A DNA stretch of 61,447 bases from CAZJUP01 sp964549275 (GTDB lineage: Bacteria > Fidelibacterota > Marinisomatia > Marinisomatales > TCS55), in NCBI GenBank assembly GCA_964549275.1, contig CAZJUP010000015.1, positions 1 through 61,447 on the forward strand, given 5' to 3'. The notes under the pieces are model-generated. The model was not told the DNA's origin, made no database searches, and worked only from the letters and a program-made list of their open reading frames with translations. Below, in pieces: positions 17,423 through 26,107 of this stretch. Position numbers and translations under genes: made by a program. How positions within the stretch are numbered: the stretch's first letter is position 1; each line of letters opens with the position of its first letter.

Positions 17423-18556
17423 ATGAAGTGGAGAAAGGAAGAAAATAGGATAAGGATGAAAGCAGTATCGGGAAAAATTCGACCTTTAATATATATTTTG
17501 TTTTCTATGGTGATGATCGCTTCAGCAGTAGCAAAACCAAAAACAAGAAATGTCATTTTCATTACTTTAGATGGACTGCGCTGGCAGGAGTTGTTTACCG
17601 GGGCAGACAGTACAAAAATATTCGATAAAACCATCACGAAAGACAGTGCGAATGTTGTAAATGCATTTTGGGATTTGGATGAGAATGTCCGTCGGAAAAA
17701 ACTCATGCCCTTTCTTTGGGGGCAACTGGAAGAAAAGGGTCAGATTCACGGGAATGCCAACAAAGGCAGTGTAGCAAAATTGAAAAATCCGTACTGGTTT
17801 TCTTATCCGGGATACAGCGAACTTCTTTTGGGGTTTGTGGATTCGACCCAAGACAGCAATGAAAGAAAAAACAATCCCAATGTTACCGTTCTTGAATACA
17901 TCAATCATCAGCCCGGTTTTCGGAATAAAGTGGCTGCCTTTTGTTCATGGGATGTCTTTGACTATATCATCAATGAAGAACGGTCCGGACTGTTGGTGAG
18001 TTCGGGGTTAGAGTCATTTGACCCGTCATATGATCAAGAAATGATTGACAGATACTACGATTTGATGCATGATATTCCGGTGTACTGGGGGAGTGTCCGG
18101 TACGATGTATTTACATTTTATATGGCGTTCGACTATCTTAAAAAAGAAAAACCGAGGGTATTGTACATTGCATTTGATGAAACCGACGAATATGCCCATG
18201 AAGGGAAATATGATAAATATCTCATGGCCGCCAATCGGGTTGACCGGTATATAGGTAAACTTTGGGGATGGATCCAAAGTCACTCCCGATACCGGGATAA
18301 AACCACGCTGATTATGACCACAGATCATGGCCGTGGTGATGTTCCATATGAAAACTGGCGTCACCATGGAGAAGAATATCCCGGTGCTGATGATGTTTGG
18401 TTTGCAATCCTGGGGCCGGATACCCCTTCCAAGGGTGAAGCTGTGGACTCAAATCCTCTGTACAGCAGCCAGGTTGCCGGTACCATTTGTTCTTTATTGG
18501 GACTGTCATATCCTCCGACTCAGGCTGATGAGGCCATGGCACCCGTATTTAAGTAG
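17423..18556 (+). CDS. secreted alkaline-phosphatase-superfamily hydrolase
   Basis: A 377-residue exported metallo-hydrolase. A basic N-region and hydrophobic helix (PLIYILFSMVMIASAVA, residues about 21-37) form the signal. Superfamily metal ligands are visible: D50 in ITLDGLRW, the nucleophile region SYPGYSELL near 127-135, DETDEYAHEGKYD near 252, and TTDHGRGD near 299 followed by WRHHG. The family includes phosphatases, phosphodiesterases and sulfatases, and a periplasmic phosphoester hydrolase is the likeliest reading. The start at 17423 has AAGGG six bases upstream. A second ATG at 17456 would give a more typical signal peptide and is possible. It runs into the convergent YwaF-like gene with no obvious terminator. 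Confidence 0.75.
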   Translation: MKWRKEENRIRMKAVSGKIRPLIYILFSMVMIASAVAKPKTRNVIFITLDGLRWQELFTGADSTKIFDKTITKDSANVVNAFWDLDENVRRKKLMPFLWGQLEEKGQIHGNANKGSVAKLKNPYWFSYPGYSELLLGFVDSTQDSNERKNNPNVTVLEYINHQPGFRNKVAAFCSWDVFDYIINEERSGLLVSSGLESFDPSYDQEMIDRYYDLMHDIPVYWGSVRYDVFTFYMAFDYLKKEKPRVLYIAFDETDEYAHEGKYDKYLMAANRVDRYIGKLWGWIQSHSRYRDKTTLIMTTDHGRGDVPYENWRHHGEEYPGADDVWFAILGPDTPSKGEAVDSNPLYSSQVAGTICSLLGLSYPPTQADEAMAPVFK

Positions 18557-18592
18557 GGAATGGCTCGGAAAGAATCAAGGCGACTCTGGTTC

Positions 18593-19243
18593 TCATTCCG
18601 GTAAATTTAGAGTACGAAGTTTCAACCGTACTGTAAAAAAATAAATAGAAAGGTACCATCCCAAAGCAAGAAGACAATTCACAATGACGTAACGAGGCCA
18701 CGGACCAAAAGCATATTCAATGGCCAGAGTCGGCTCACGAAAATCGAGAATATTTTGGTCGAATATCCAATTATACCCCACAATAAACACAGCATAACCG
18801 ATTAAAGCGATTAGAGCAGTTTTAAATGCTGTTTCTGTCAGCCTCCGATTCTCGTTTTTTATAAAATGAATGGTAAGCAGAAGGGGGATGATGTGTTTTA
18901 GCATAAATCCCATCCACGAAACGGGGTAGATTTCTAAAGGTGGTGCCACCGGATTATTAACTATCATAAGTGTAAGCAAATCTCCGGACCAGGCAAAATA
19001 GAAAAAAACTTCAAACAGTTTTTGATGAAACATGAAACAGAGAAAAAGCCCGAGTAAAGCGGTGATATTGCAAAGCCAAAGAAGTAAATGTGGATTATGA
19101 TAGAGATTATATCTGGTAGTGGATATTATGGCGAAAATTAATATCACCCCCAGGAGATGAATTATTCTCGGGGCGTTTGATAAAGTTTTGCCGGTCAACA
19201 CCAGCGTGATGAAAAACAGGATGAAAAGGGTGAGCATGGACAT
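18593..19243 (-). CDS. YwaF/TMEM164-family (TIGR02206-like) integral membrane protein
   Basis: A 216-residue protein with about seven membrane helices. The segment LLLWLCNITALLGLF, followed by LFEVFFYFAWSGDLLTLM, matches the YwaF/TMEM164 family. The human member has been linked to phospholipid acyl transfer through a conserved Cys in this segment; the Cys is kept here, but the His that usually precedes it (HLC) is Trp. The start is taken at the first ATG (19243); a TTG at 19270 is upstream in frame. It diverges from the GAPDH pair. The function of bacterial members is unknown. Confidence 0.65.
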   Translation of the reverse strand: MSMLTLFILFFITLVLTGKTLSNAPRIIHLLGVILIFAIISTTRYNLYHNPHLLLWLCNITALLGLFLCFMFHQKLFEVFFYFAWSGDLLTLMIVNNPVAPPLEIYPVSWMGFMLKHIIPLLLTIHFIKNENRRLTETAFKTALIALIGYAVFIVGYNWIFDQNILDFREPTLAIEYAFGPWPRYVIVNCLLALGWYLSIYFFTVRLKLRTLNLPE

Positions 19244-19336
19244 GTTTTTATGTATTAAGGCTGCGGTCAAATATAGCGGAATTTCTTTAATGGATGGCCA
19301 TGCTTATTCTAATGACACTATAAAAGAAACAAATTA

Positions 19337-19356
19337 GTAACTCATGAATTGGTGAC
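19337..19356. promoter_or_regulatory. GTAAC-N10-GTGAC inverted repeat, shared with the pfp promoter region
   Basis: GTAAC at 19337-19341, ten bases, GTGAC at 19352-19356, with flanks extending it to TAGTAAC...GTGACTA. The same box with the same ten-base centre, also beginning TCAT, occurs at 23604-23623 before the phosphofructokinase gene. It lies 79 bases before the first GAPDH start. An operator for a shared regulator of the glycolytic genes is inferred. Confidence 0.5.
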
Positions 19357-19435
19357 TATTCTTTTCAAGGGAGTTTTGCCGTAACTTTAACCGGATATTT
19401 TACTACGATTAACACGATTTCAGGAGAAAAATTAG

Positions 19436-20452
19436 ATGAGTAAACCTGTAAAAATTGGCTTATTCGGATTTGGCCGAATCGGGAGAAATATTTTCCGGTT
19501 AGGATATAATAATCCAAGATTTGAATTTGTAGCCATAAGCGATTTGGGAAAGGCGGAAGCCATGCATTATTTGCTGATGCGGGATTCAATTCATGGCCCC
19601 ATGGCCGATGAGTTATCCTTAGAGGGTCAGCATTTGTGTTACAATAACCACCGTGTCCGTTTATTGGCCGGAGGCACACCGGGTTCCATTCCCTGGGACG
19701 CCTATGATGTGGATATTGTTATCGATTCAACGGGGGCCTATCGCCGACGTGAAGAATTACAGCCTCATATTGATTCCGGAGCGAGACGGATTCTTGTTTC
19801 GAAACCACCGGTAGATGATATTGACAGAATTGTGATTAAGGGAATCAATGATGGGGCGATTATGCCAGAAGATAAAATCATATCAACAACATCAGCCACA
19901 ACCCAGGTTCTTGCTTTAATGCTGAAAGTATTGGATGATGCCTTTGGTGTGAAACGGGCGATGATGACGACTGTCCATGCTTATACCTCGGATCAACCGT
20001 TGGCGGATGCCACCCGGTCTGATTTAAGGCGGAGCCGCTCTGCTGTGGAAAATATTATTCCCAACGAAACCTGGGCTCCCGGTTATGTGGAACAACTGAT
20101 GCCCAAGTTTAAAGGAAAATTGGAAGGTATTGCATTTAACGTTCCCGTGGCAAATGGGTCTTCAATCGATTTGACTACAGAATTAGAGAGGTTACCTTCT
20201 GTTGATGAAGCCAATGCCGCCATGAGGGCGGCAGCAGAAGGTGCATTCAAATCCCTGATTGGGTATACGGAAGATCCGGTTGTATCCAGTGATGTTATTG
20301 GGAGCGGAGAAACGATGGTTTATGATTCAAAAGCCACAATGATTGCCGCAAATCAATTGCTGAAAACAGTAACCTGGTTCGACAATGGTTGGGGATTTGC
20401 ATCAAGAATATTAGAATTGGCGGATGCCTATGCTGCTTTGGAGGAAAAATAA
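19436..20452 (+). CDS. GAPDH-like protein lacking the catalytic cysteine
   Basis: A 338-residue paralogue of glyceraldehyde-3-phosphate dehydrogenase. The NAD-binding start IGLFGFGRIGRNIFR and the second-domain motifs are intact, including the active-site His181 in HAYTSDQPLAD and the end motif TWFDNGWGFASR. The catalytic loop, normally SNASCTTNCLAP, reads STTSATTQVLAL: residue 154 is Ala where the nucleophilic Cys belongs. It therefore cannot form the thioester intermediate of GAPDH or erythrose-4-phosphate dehydrogenase. It lies two bases before a canonical GAPDH gene, so the two are made together. A regulatory subunit, a heterotetramer partner or a different chemistry are the options. Start by AGGAG, eight bases before the ATG. 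Confidence 0.88.
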   Translation: MSKPVKIGLFGFGRIGRNIFRLGYNNPRFEFVAISDLGKAEAMHYLLMRDSIHGPMADELSLEGQHLCYNNHRVRLLAGGTPGSIPWDAYDVDIVIDSTGAYRRREELQPHIDSGARRILVSKPPVDDIDRIVIKGINDGAIMPEDKIISTTSATTQVLALMLKVLDDAFGVKRAMMTTVHAYTSDQPLADATRSDLRRSRSAVENIIPNETWAPGYVEQLMPKFKGKLEGIAFNVPVANGSSIDLTTELERLPSVDEANAAMRAAAEGAFKSLIGYTEDPVVSSDVIGSGETMVYDSKATMIAANQLLKTVTWFDNGWGFASRILELADAYAALEEK

Positions 20453-20454
20453 TC

Positions 20455-21456
20455 ATGAGAATCGCAATTAACGGATTTGGCCGCATAGGCCGTTCAGTTT
20501 TCAGAATATTAAACAGCAGAGAAAATGTTTCTGTGGCAGCCATCAACGATTTGAGTGATCCGGCTGCCCTGACCTATTTATTAAAATATGATACGGTCAT
20601 GGGACGATTTGAAGGAACGGTCGAAACAGAAGGTGATATCCTGAGAACTTCTAAAAATGAAATTAAAATGCTGGCTGAAAGAGATCCTTCAAAATTACCC
20701 TGGAAAGACTTGGATGTAGACATCGTCATTGAAGCCACAGGAATTTTCAGGACAAGGGAGCAAATTCAAAATCATATCAACGCTGGAGCTTCACGAGTAA
20801 TTCTTACTGTACCGGCTAAAGATGAGATTGATTATACTGTGGTCATCGGAGTCAATGATAACGGTTTAAACAAAGACCATAAAATCATTTCCAATGCAAG
20901 CTGTACAACAAACTGCCTGGCGCCCATGGCGAAAATCCTGAATGATAATTTTGGAATTGAACACGGGGTGATTAATACGATACACGCCTATACCAATGAC
21001 CAACGATTGGCAGACGTTCCCCATTCTGATTGGCGAAGAAGCCGTGCTGCCGCAGAAAATATTATTCCCACGACAACCGGGGCGGCCCGTGCTGTGGGAA
21101 AAGTTCTACCGGAACTGAATGGGAAACTGGATGGTATTGCCATGCGAGTTCCTGTTCCGGACGGTTCAGTCGTGGATGGCATATTTAAGCTGTCTAAGGA
21201 TGTAAAGGCTGATGACATTAATCAGGCCGTTCTGGATGCATCCAAATCTGAAAATTTAAGTCGGGTGGTGGAATATTCTACACTTCCGGTGGTTTCTTCC
21301 GATATCATCGGAAATCCTCATTCCTCCATTTTTGATGCGCCTTTTACCAAAGTCGTAGAGGGGAATCTTGTAAAAACACTGAATTGGTACGATAATGAAT
21401 GGGGCTATTCCAACAGGGTAGCAGACCTTGTAGGAATCCTTGACGGATTAAATTAA
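20455..21456 (+). CDS. gap: glyceraldehyde-3-phosphate dehydrogenase, type I
   Basis: A 333-residue canonical GAPDH that oxidises glyceraldehyde 3-phosphate to 1,3-bisphosphoglycerate with NAD+. The Rossmann start is MRIAINGFGRIGRSVFR. NDL after the second strand fits NAD preference. The catalytic loop SNASCTTNCLAP has C150, and H177 lies in HAYTNDQRL. The phosphate-site SDWRRSRAAAENIIPT and the end NWYDNEWGYSNR are complete. I place the start at 20455 (GGAGG in the end of the preceding gene); in-frame upstream codons overlap the first gene and are not needed. It is cotranscribed with the Cys-less paralogue and ends at a large hairpin. Confidence 0.96.
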   Translation: MRIAINGFGRIGRSVFRILNSRENVSVAAINDLSDPAALTYLLKYDTVMGRFEGTVETEGDILRTSKNEIKMLAERDPSKLPWKDLDVDIVIEATGIFRTREQIQNHINAGASRVILTVPAKDEIDYTVVIGVNDNGLNKDHKIISNASCTTNCLAPMAKILNDNFGIEHGVINTIHAYTNDQRLADVPHSDWRRSRAAAENIIPTTTGAARAVGKVLPELNGKLDGIAMRVPVPDGSVVDGIFKLSKDVKADDINQAVLDASKSENLSRVVEYSTLPVVSSDIIGNPHSSIFDAPFTKVVEGNLVKTLNWYDNEWGYSNRVADLVGILDGLN

Positions 21457-21469
21457 CTATAGACCAGGG

Positions 21470-21507
21470 TTACAGTAGGGGCGCAATGTTCAGCGTCTCT
21501 ACTGTAA
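21470..21507. terminator. 15-pair hairpin between convergent gap and acetoacetyl-CoA synthetase genes
   Basis: TTACAGTAGGGGCGC (21470-21484), eight-base loop, GCGTCTCTACTGTAA (21493-21507): 13 of 15 positions pair perfectly and the other two are G-U pairs in RNA of the plus strand. It reaches into the stop codon of the convergent gene. There is no T run, so termination may be inefficient. The GTAGGGGCGCAATG core resembles REP-like intergenic hairpins. Confidence 0.6.
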
Positions 21508-23445
21508 TGCATCCAAATCTTTAAAAAAGTCCAGGCACTGGGGGTTTGCCAAGGCGTCCTTATTCGATACATCCTCACCGTGGATAATATTTTTTACTGC
21601 AATTTCCACTTTTTTCCCATTTATTGTATAAGGAATATCTTCTGTTTCTAATACGAGGGCAGGAATATGACGGGGAGAACAATGGGAGCGGATTAAAGAT
21701 TTAATTTTCTGAATAAGAGTATCCTGAAGAGAATATTCTTTGTTTAATTTTACAAATAAAATTACCCGTTCATCATCCTTCCATTGTTGACCAACTACAA
21801 GACCGTCTGCGATTTCATCCATGGCTTCAACGACTCGGTAGATTTCTGCAGTTCCGATTCTGATGCCCCCGGGATTCAGGGTGGCATCACTCCGTCCAAA
21901 AATTTGAACACCGCCATGGTCATTGATGGTTATATAATCACCATGGTGCCAGATATGAGGATAGACATCAAAATAGGCATCATGATATTTTTTACCTTCC
22001 GGATCATTCCAAAAATAAATTGGCATCGATGGAAATGCTTTTGTGCACACCAATTCCCCTTTTTGATGAATAACCGACTTCCCTTTATCATTAAAAGATT
22101 CTACAGCCATTCCCAAACCACGGCTCTGGAGTTCACCCCGGTAAACCGGCAATACAGGATTCCCCAAGGCAAAGCAGGAAATAATATCCGTTCCCCCGGA
22201 AATAGAGGCTAAAAGAACATTCTTTTTAACTTCTTTGTAAATATAATCGAAATTTTCCTCTACCAGAGGTGATCCTGTAGATAGGATAGCCCTTAGCCGG
22301 CTTAAGTCAACAGTATGCATGGGAGCTTCACCTGCGGCTTCACTAGCGGCGATAAATTTGGCGCTGGTCCCGAATACTGTAATACCCAGGTTTTCAACCA
22401 TACGCCATATGGCGCCGGAGTCAGGATAAAAGGGTGACCCGTCATAAAGAACAACCGTAGCACCGACAGCCAACGAAGTCACCAGCCAATTCCACATCAT
22501 CCATCCACAGGTCGTAAAGTAAAAAATAGTGTCGTTTTCAGTTAAATCCGTATGAAGCCGTAACTCTTTCAGGTGTTGGAGCAGGGTTCCTCCGGAAGAA
22601 TGGACAATTGATTTTGGCAGTCCCGTGGTTCCGCTTGAATACATAATATAGAGGGGATGATGAAAAGGTAGTTGCTCAAAATAAAGAGGGTAGGGATTTT
22701 GATCCAGAAAGTGCTCCCAGAAAACACCGTTTTTTACCGAAGATATATTCGGTTTTGTCTCGGTATAGGGTACTACAACAACTTTTTCGACTGAAGGTAG
22801 CTTATTTAAAATGCTATTTAGTTTTTCAAGAGAGTTAAAAGCTTTTCCATTATAGAAATAGCCATTAGCAGCAAAAAGAACTTTGGGTTCGATTTGACTG
22901 AATCGATCCAACACACCCTTTGAACCAAAATCAGGAGAAGAGGAACTCCAAATTGCCCCAAGGGAAGCTGCAGCTAACATGGCTATGACTGTTTCCGGCA
23001 GGTTGGGCATGAATCCTGCTACGCAATCTCCTTTTTGAACCCCGATTTTTCTCAGGGCAGAAGCTAGTTTTTCAACTTCATTAAATAAGTCGTTATAGGT
23101 TACTTTACGAACGGGTTGTCCTTCCCCTTGGAATAAAACTGCTGGTTTGTCATTACGATGGATCAAAAGGTTTTCAGCAAAATTAAGCGTTGCCCCGGTA
23201 AACCATCTTGCGCCGGGCATTTTCGTTTCGTCATCCACTACTTGTGTGAAAGATTTCGAATATTTGACAGACATAAATTCCCAGATGGATTCCCAAAAAA
23301 GTGCAGGATTTTCTACGGACCACAGGTAGAGATCATTATAATCTTTAAAATTTGTACCCACTTTACGATTGACCTCCCGACGGAAAATGTCCATTTGTGA
23401 GGCAGATATTTGGGTTTTGCTTGGTTTCCATACTACGGGATTCAT
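21499..23445 (-). CDS. acetoacetate--CoA ligase (acetoacetyl-CoA synthetase)
   Basis: A 648-residue adenylate-forming enzyme that activates acetoacetate to acetoacetyl-CoA with ATP. The N-terminal WFTGATLNFAENLL is the family's conserved region. The P-loop-like YSSGTTGLPKSIVHSSGG and the acetoacetyl-type WMMWNWL follow. The C-terminal domain has FGRSDATLNPGGIRIG and the catalytic Lys region INGKKVEIAVK. I place the start at 23445 (AGGAA seven bases upstream); an in-frame ATG at 23493 would add 16 residues with a poorer site. It supports growth on ketone bodies or recycling of polyhydroxybutyrate units. It is read divergently from the phosphofructokinase gene, so the inverted repeat between them could serve both. 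Confidence 0.92.
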   Translation of the reverse strand: MNPVVWKPSKTQISASQMDIFRREVNRKVGTNFKDYNDLYLWSVENPALFWESIWEFMSVKYSKSFTQVVDDETKMPGARWFTGATLNFAENLLIHRNDKPAVLFQGEGQPVRKVTYNDLFNEVEKLASALRKIGVQKGDCVAGFMPNLPETVIAMLAAASLGAIWSSSSPDFGSKGVLDRFSQIEPKVLFAANGYFYNGKAFNSLEKLNSILNKLPSVEKVVVVPYTETKPNISSVKNGVFWEHFLDQNPYPLYFEQLPFHHPLYIMYSSGTTGLPKSIVHSSGGTLLQHLKELRLHTDLTENDTIFYFTTCGWMMWNWLVTSLAVGATVVLYDGSPFYPDSGAIWRMVENLGITVFGTSAKFIAASEAAGEAPMHTVDLSRLRAILSTGSPLVEENFDYIYKEVKKNVLLASISGGTDIISCFALGNPVLPVYRGELQSRGLGMAVESFNDKGKSVIHQKGELVCTKAFPSMPIYFWNDPEGKKYHDAYFDVYPHIWHHGDYITINDHGGVQIFGRSDATLNPGGIRIGTAEIYRVVEAMDEIADGLVVGQQWKDDERVILFVKLNKEYSLQDTLIQKIKSLIRSHCSPRHIPALVLETEDIPYTINGKKVEIAVKNIIHGEDVSNKDALANPQCLDFFKDLDALQ

Positions 23446-23603
23446 GTATTTCCTATGTTTTAACCTTAAGATTTTATTCCCATTTAGGGTCATATTCCAT
23501 AAAAAGAGAGATCATATGGTTTCCTGTTATTCTTCTCATATTACGCTTATAAAATCTGTAAATTTTACCTACTCATTTAGACTTATAAAATGAGAATAAA
23601 TAC

Positions 23604-23623
23604 GTAACTCATTATATAGTTAC
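23604..23623. promoter_or_regulatory. GTAAC-N10-GTTAC inverted repeat, shared with the GAPDH promoter region
   Basis: A perfect dyad, GTAAC (23604-23608), ten bases, GTTAC (23619-23623), 52 bases before the phosphofructokinase start and 159 bases before the divergent ligase start. The left half plus centre (GTAACTCAT) and right half (GT-ACTA) match the box at 19337-19356 with identical spacing. Confidence 0.55.
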
Positions 23624-23674
23624 TAATAGCAAATAACCTTTTGTAATTTTAACGCTCAATTTAAACGGTTACTG

Positions 23675-24865
23675 ATGAAAATAGCTTTTTTAACAGCCGG
23701 CGGACTTGCACCCTGTTTATCTGCGTCCATCGGTGCATTAATCGAAAAATACAACAGTCTCGCTCCCGAAGCAGAATTAATAGGATATTTAAATGGCTAT
23801 CGTGGTTTATTGCTAGGGAAATCAATTCCCTTTCCGAATTCCGTTAGAGATAAAGTCAATATTTTTTATAGTTTTGGAGGAAGTCCCATTGGGAACAGTC
23901 GTGTAAAACTTACCAACAGCGAAAACTGCATAAAGCGAGGATATGTTAACCCCGGAGAAGACCCTTTAAAGGTTGCGGCAGACCAATTGGTAAAAGACGG
24001 AGTTAATATTCTACATACAATTGGTGGGGATGATACCAATACTATGGCGGCGCAATTGTCGTTTTACCTGAAAAAAAATAACTATGACTTAACAGTCGTG
24101 GGGCTGCCTAAAACTGTGGATAACGATGTATTCCCCATTGCCCAAACCCTCGGTGCATGGACTGCAGCAGAGCAAGGGGCAGTCTTTTTTGAAAATATCG
24201 CCAATGAAAATACAACCAGTACCCGTCAGCTAATTATTCATGAAGTTATGGGAAGGAGCTGCGGTTGGCTTACAGCATATACTGCTAAGATGTATCAGGA
24301 CCGATTAGAACAAAGGACCTTTTTACCGGAAGCACTGATTGAAAAAAGCCGATGGAATGTTGATGCGGTTTATATCCCTGAGATGGATATTGACCTTGAT
24401 GAAGAGTGTATCCGATTAAACCGAAGGATGGATGAAAAGGACAGTATTAATATTTTTCTAAGCGAAGGGGCAGGAACGCAGACCATTATTCGGGAAATGG
24501 AATCAGCAGGTGAAAAAGTCAAGCGGGATGCTTTTGGACATGTGGCCTTGGATACTCTAAATCCGGGAAAGTGGTTCGCAAAGCAGTTTTCAAAAAAACT
24601 GAATGCGGAAAAAGTGCTGGTCCAAAAAAGTGGGTATTTTGCACGGAGTTCTGCGCCGAATCTGCAAGATTTAGAATTGATTAAACGTTCGGGTGCTTTG
24701 GGCGCCGAATTGGCCCTTCAGGGAAAAAGCGGTGTCGTCGGCCTCGATGAAGATAGTGATAACCAATTAACTTTAATTGACTTCAATCGTATCAAGGGGG
24801 GGAAACCCTTTAATCCTGATGTGGACTGGTTTCAGGAATTATTACGGAGCATCGGACAAATATAA
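23675..24865 (+). CDS. pfp: pyrophosphate-dependent 6-phosphofructokinase
   Basis: A 396-residue phosphofructokinase of the PPi-using type, which interconverts fructose 6-phosphate and fructose 1,6-bisphosphate reversibly with pyrophosphate. GGDDTN at residues 117-122 has Asp120 where ATP enzymes carry Gly, and PKTVDND at 145-151 supplies the Lys typical of PPi enzymes. The substrate motif is seen as HEVMGRSCGWL. The reversible reaction lets the same gene serve glycolysis and gluconeogenesis. It is followed after 12 bases by the aldolase gene, so the two form an operon making and splitting fructose bisphosphate. The Shine-Dalgarno sequence is poor. Confidence 0.92.
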   Translation: MKIAFLTAGGLAPCLSASIGALIEKYNSLAPEAELIGYLNGYRGLLLGKSIPFPNSVRDKVNIFYSFGGSPIGNSRVKLTNSENCIKRGYVNPGEDPLKVAADQLVKDGVNILHTIGGDDTNTMAAQLSFYLKKNNYDLTVVGLPKTVDNDVFPIAQTLGAWTAAEQGAVFFENIANENTTSTRQLIIHEVMGRSCGWLTAYTAKMYQDRLEQRTFLPEALIEKSRWNVDAVYIPEMDIDLDEECIRLNRRMDEKDSINIFLSEGAGTQTIIREMESAGEKVKRDAFGHVALDTLNPGKWFAKQFSKKLNAEKVLVQKSGYFARSSAPNLQDLELIKRSGALGAELALQGKSGVVGLDEDSDNQLTLIDFNRIKGGKPFNPDVDWFQELLRSIGQI

Positions 24866-24877
24866 AGGAAAAGAACA

Positions 24878-26050
24878 ATGTCAAAACAACCACCAAAACT
24901 AAATACATCCAGAAAATTTCCTGATAATGTGACTTCGGCTCATGCACTTCTTTTAAAGGCCAAGCGGGGAGAAAAAGGAAATACCACTGAAAAAAGATAT
25001 GCTGTACCTGCCTTTAATGTAACAACATTTCAGGGGATAAATGCTGCCATGAAGGCATTCAACCTGCTGGGTTCTTCCGGACTGATGGCGTTTTCCAATT
25101 CTGCACTGAAGCATTTTGGAGGTGGAGACCAGGTCTTCGGGTTGGATATTGCAACGACTTATATTGAGAAAATGGCTAAAAAATCGACCGTAAAAGTGGC
25201 GACTCATTTAGACCACGGAGATTATATTACCGAACCGGGACGGAAGGTTCTTCAAGCCGCTGTACAGAGATTAACCAGCGTCATGGCAGACAATTCAACA
25301 GACCATATCAATAAAACTGCTATGCCCTTGAAAGATAACATTGATCTTACCAGGGAAGTAGTGAATATGGCTCATCCGGTTGGACTTTCGGTAGAGGGAG
25401 AACTGGGGGTCTTAGCCGGTGAAGAAGATGAAGATACAAAATCAGAATTTTCTACTTATACCAATCCAGATGAACTGGATCAATTTCTAAAAGAAACTGG
25501 TGTTCTCATGCTGGCTCCAACAATCGGAACGATGCATGGACCCAATAAAGGGAAACCGGGACAAAAAGTTAAATTAAATATCCCCCTGGCTCATGATTTA
25601 CTAAAAATTGCCAACCGAATAAACGACGAAATTGTTTTTGTTGCCCACGGAGCTTCTACACTTTACCCTCAAGTGGCCGAGTATGCAGTTAAACAATTGG
25701 ACGGAATGGGGGGGCACGACGATGCCCGGCAGAAATGGATCGATTTTGTAGGAACTGATTGGGAACAGATTGAAGGATTGATCGAAGCCGGTTTTTGCAA
25801 AATTAATACTGATACTGAAAACAGACAGACATTTCTGGCAGCCTTACTGGGAGCTATCAATGAAAATAGTGCTAAGATTGATATTCGCTGGTACGACAAT
25901 CATGGGACAGATGCCCTGACGAAGAGTTATATTCAAAAATTAATTATGGCAGGGAATTACGGTGTGTGGCATGAGCCAAGGATTAATGTGGATAAATTTC
26001 GGTTTGATTTAGAGACCTCTCTCACAGATCTCATTAAAAATTCAGGTTAA
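24878..26050 (+). CDS. fba: class II fructose-bisphosphate aldolase
   Basis: A 390-residue Zn-dependent aldolase that cleaves fructose 1,6-bisphosphate to triose phosphates. The metal and active-site motifs are visible: HLDHGD (residues 110-115), VEGELGVLAGEEDE near 173, IGTMHGPNKG near 220, VAHGAST near 260 and KINTDTENRQ near 308. It is longer than 280-310-residue E. coli-type class II enzymes, with an N-terminal extension and inserted segments. It has AAGGAA before the ATG and lies immediately after pfp. A strong bidirectional terminator follows. Confidence 0.93.
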   Translation: MSKQPPKLNTSRKFPDNVTSAHALLLKAKRGEKGNTTEKRYAVPAFNVTTFQGINAAMKAFNLLGSSGLMAFSNSALKHFGGGDQVFGLDIATTYIEKMAKKSTVKVATHLDHGDYITEPGRKVLQAAVQRLTSVMADNSTDHINKTAMPLKDNIDLTREVVNMAHPVGLSVEGELGVLAGEEDEDTKSEFSTYTNPDELDQFLKETGVLMLAPTIGTMHGPNKGKPGQKVKLNIPLAHDLLKIANRINDEIVFVAHGASTLYPQVAEYAVKQLDGMGGHDDARQKWIDFVGTDWEQIEGLIEAGFCKINTDTENRQTFLAALLGAINENSAKIDIRWYDNHGTDALTKSYIQKLIMAGNYGVWHEPRINVDKFRFDLETSLTDLIKNSG

Positions 26051-26078
26051 AATATTCAATTCATTGTAAAACCAAAGT

Positions 26079-26107
26079 AATAAAGCCTTCAAAACGAAGG
26101 CTTTATT
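26079..26107. terminator. bidirectional terminator between fba and the convergent amidinotransferase-like gene
   Basis: AATAAAGCCTTC (26079-26090), loop AAAAC, GAAGGCTTTATT (26096-26107): a perfect 12-pair stem. A/T-rich ends lie on both sides, so it can stop both convergent units. It overlaps the stop codon of the minus-strand gene. Confidence 0.85.

Noticed and set aside
19436..20452. First GAPDH-like gene as erythrose-4-phosphate dehydrogenase or as a second active GAPDH
   Set aside because: Both enzymes need the catalytic Cys, which is Ala154 here.
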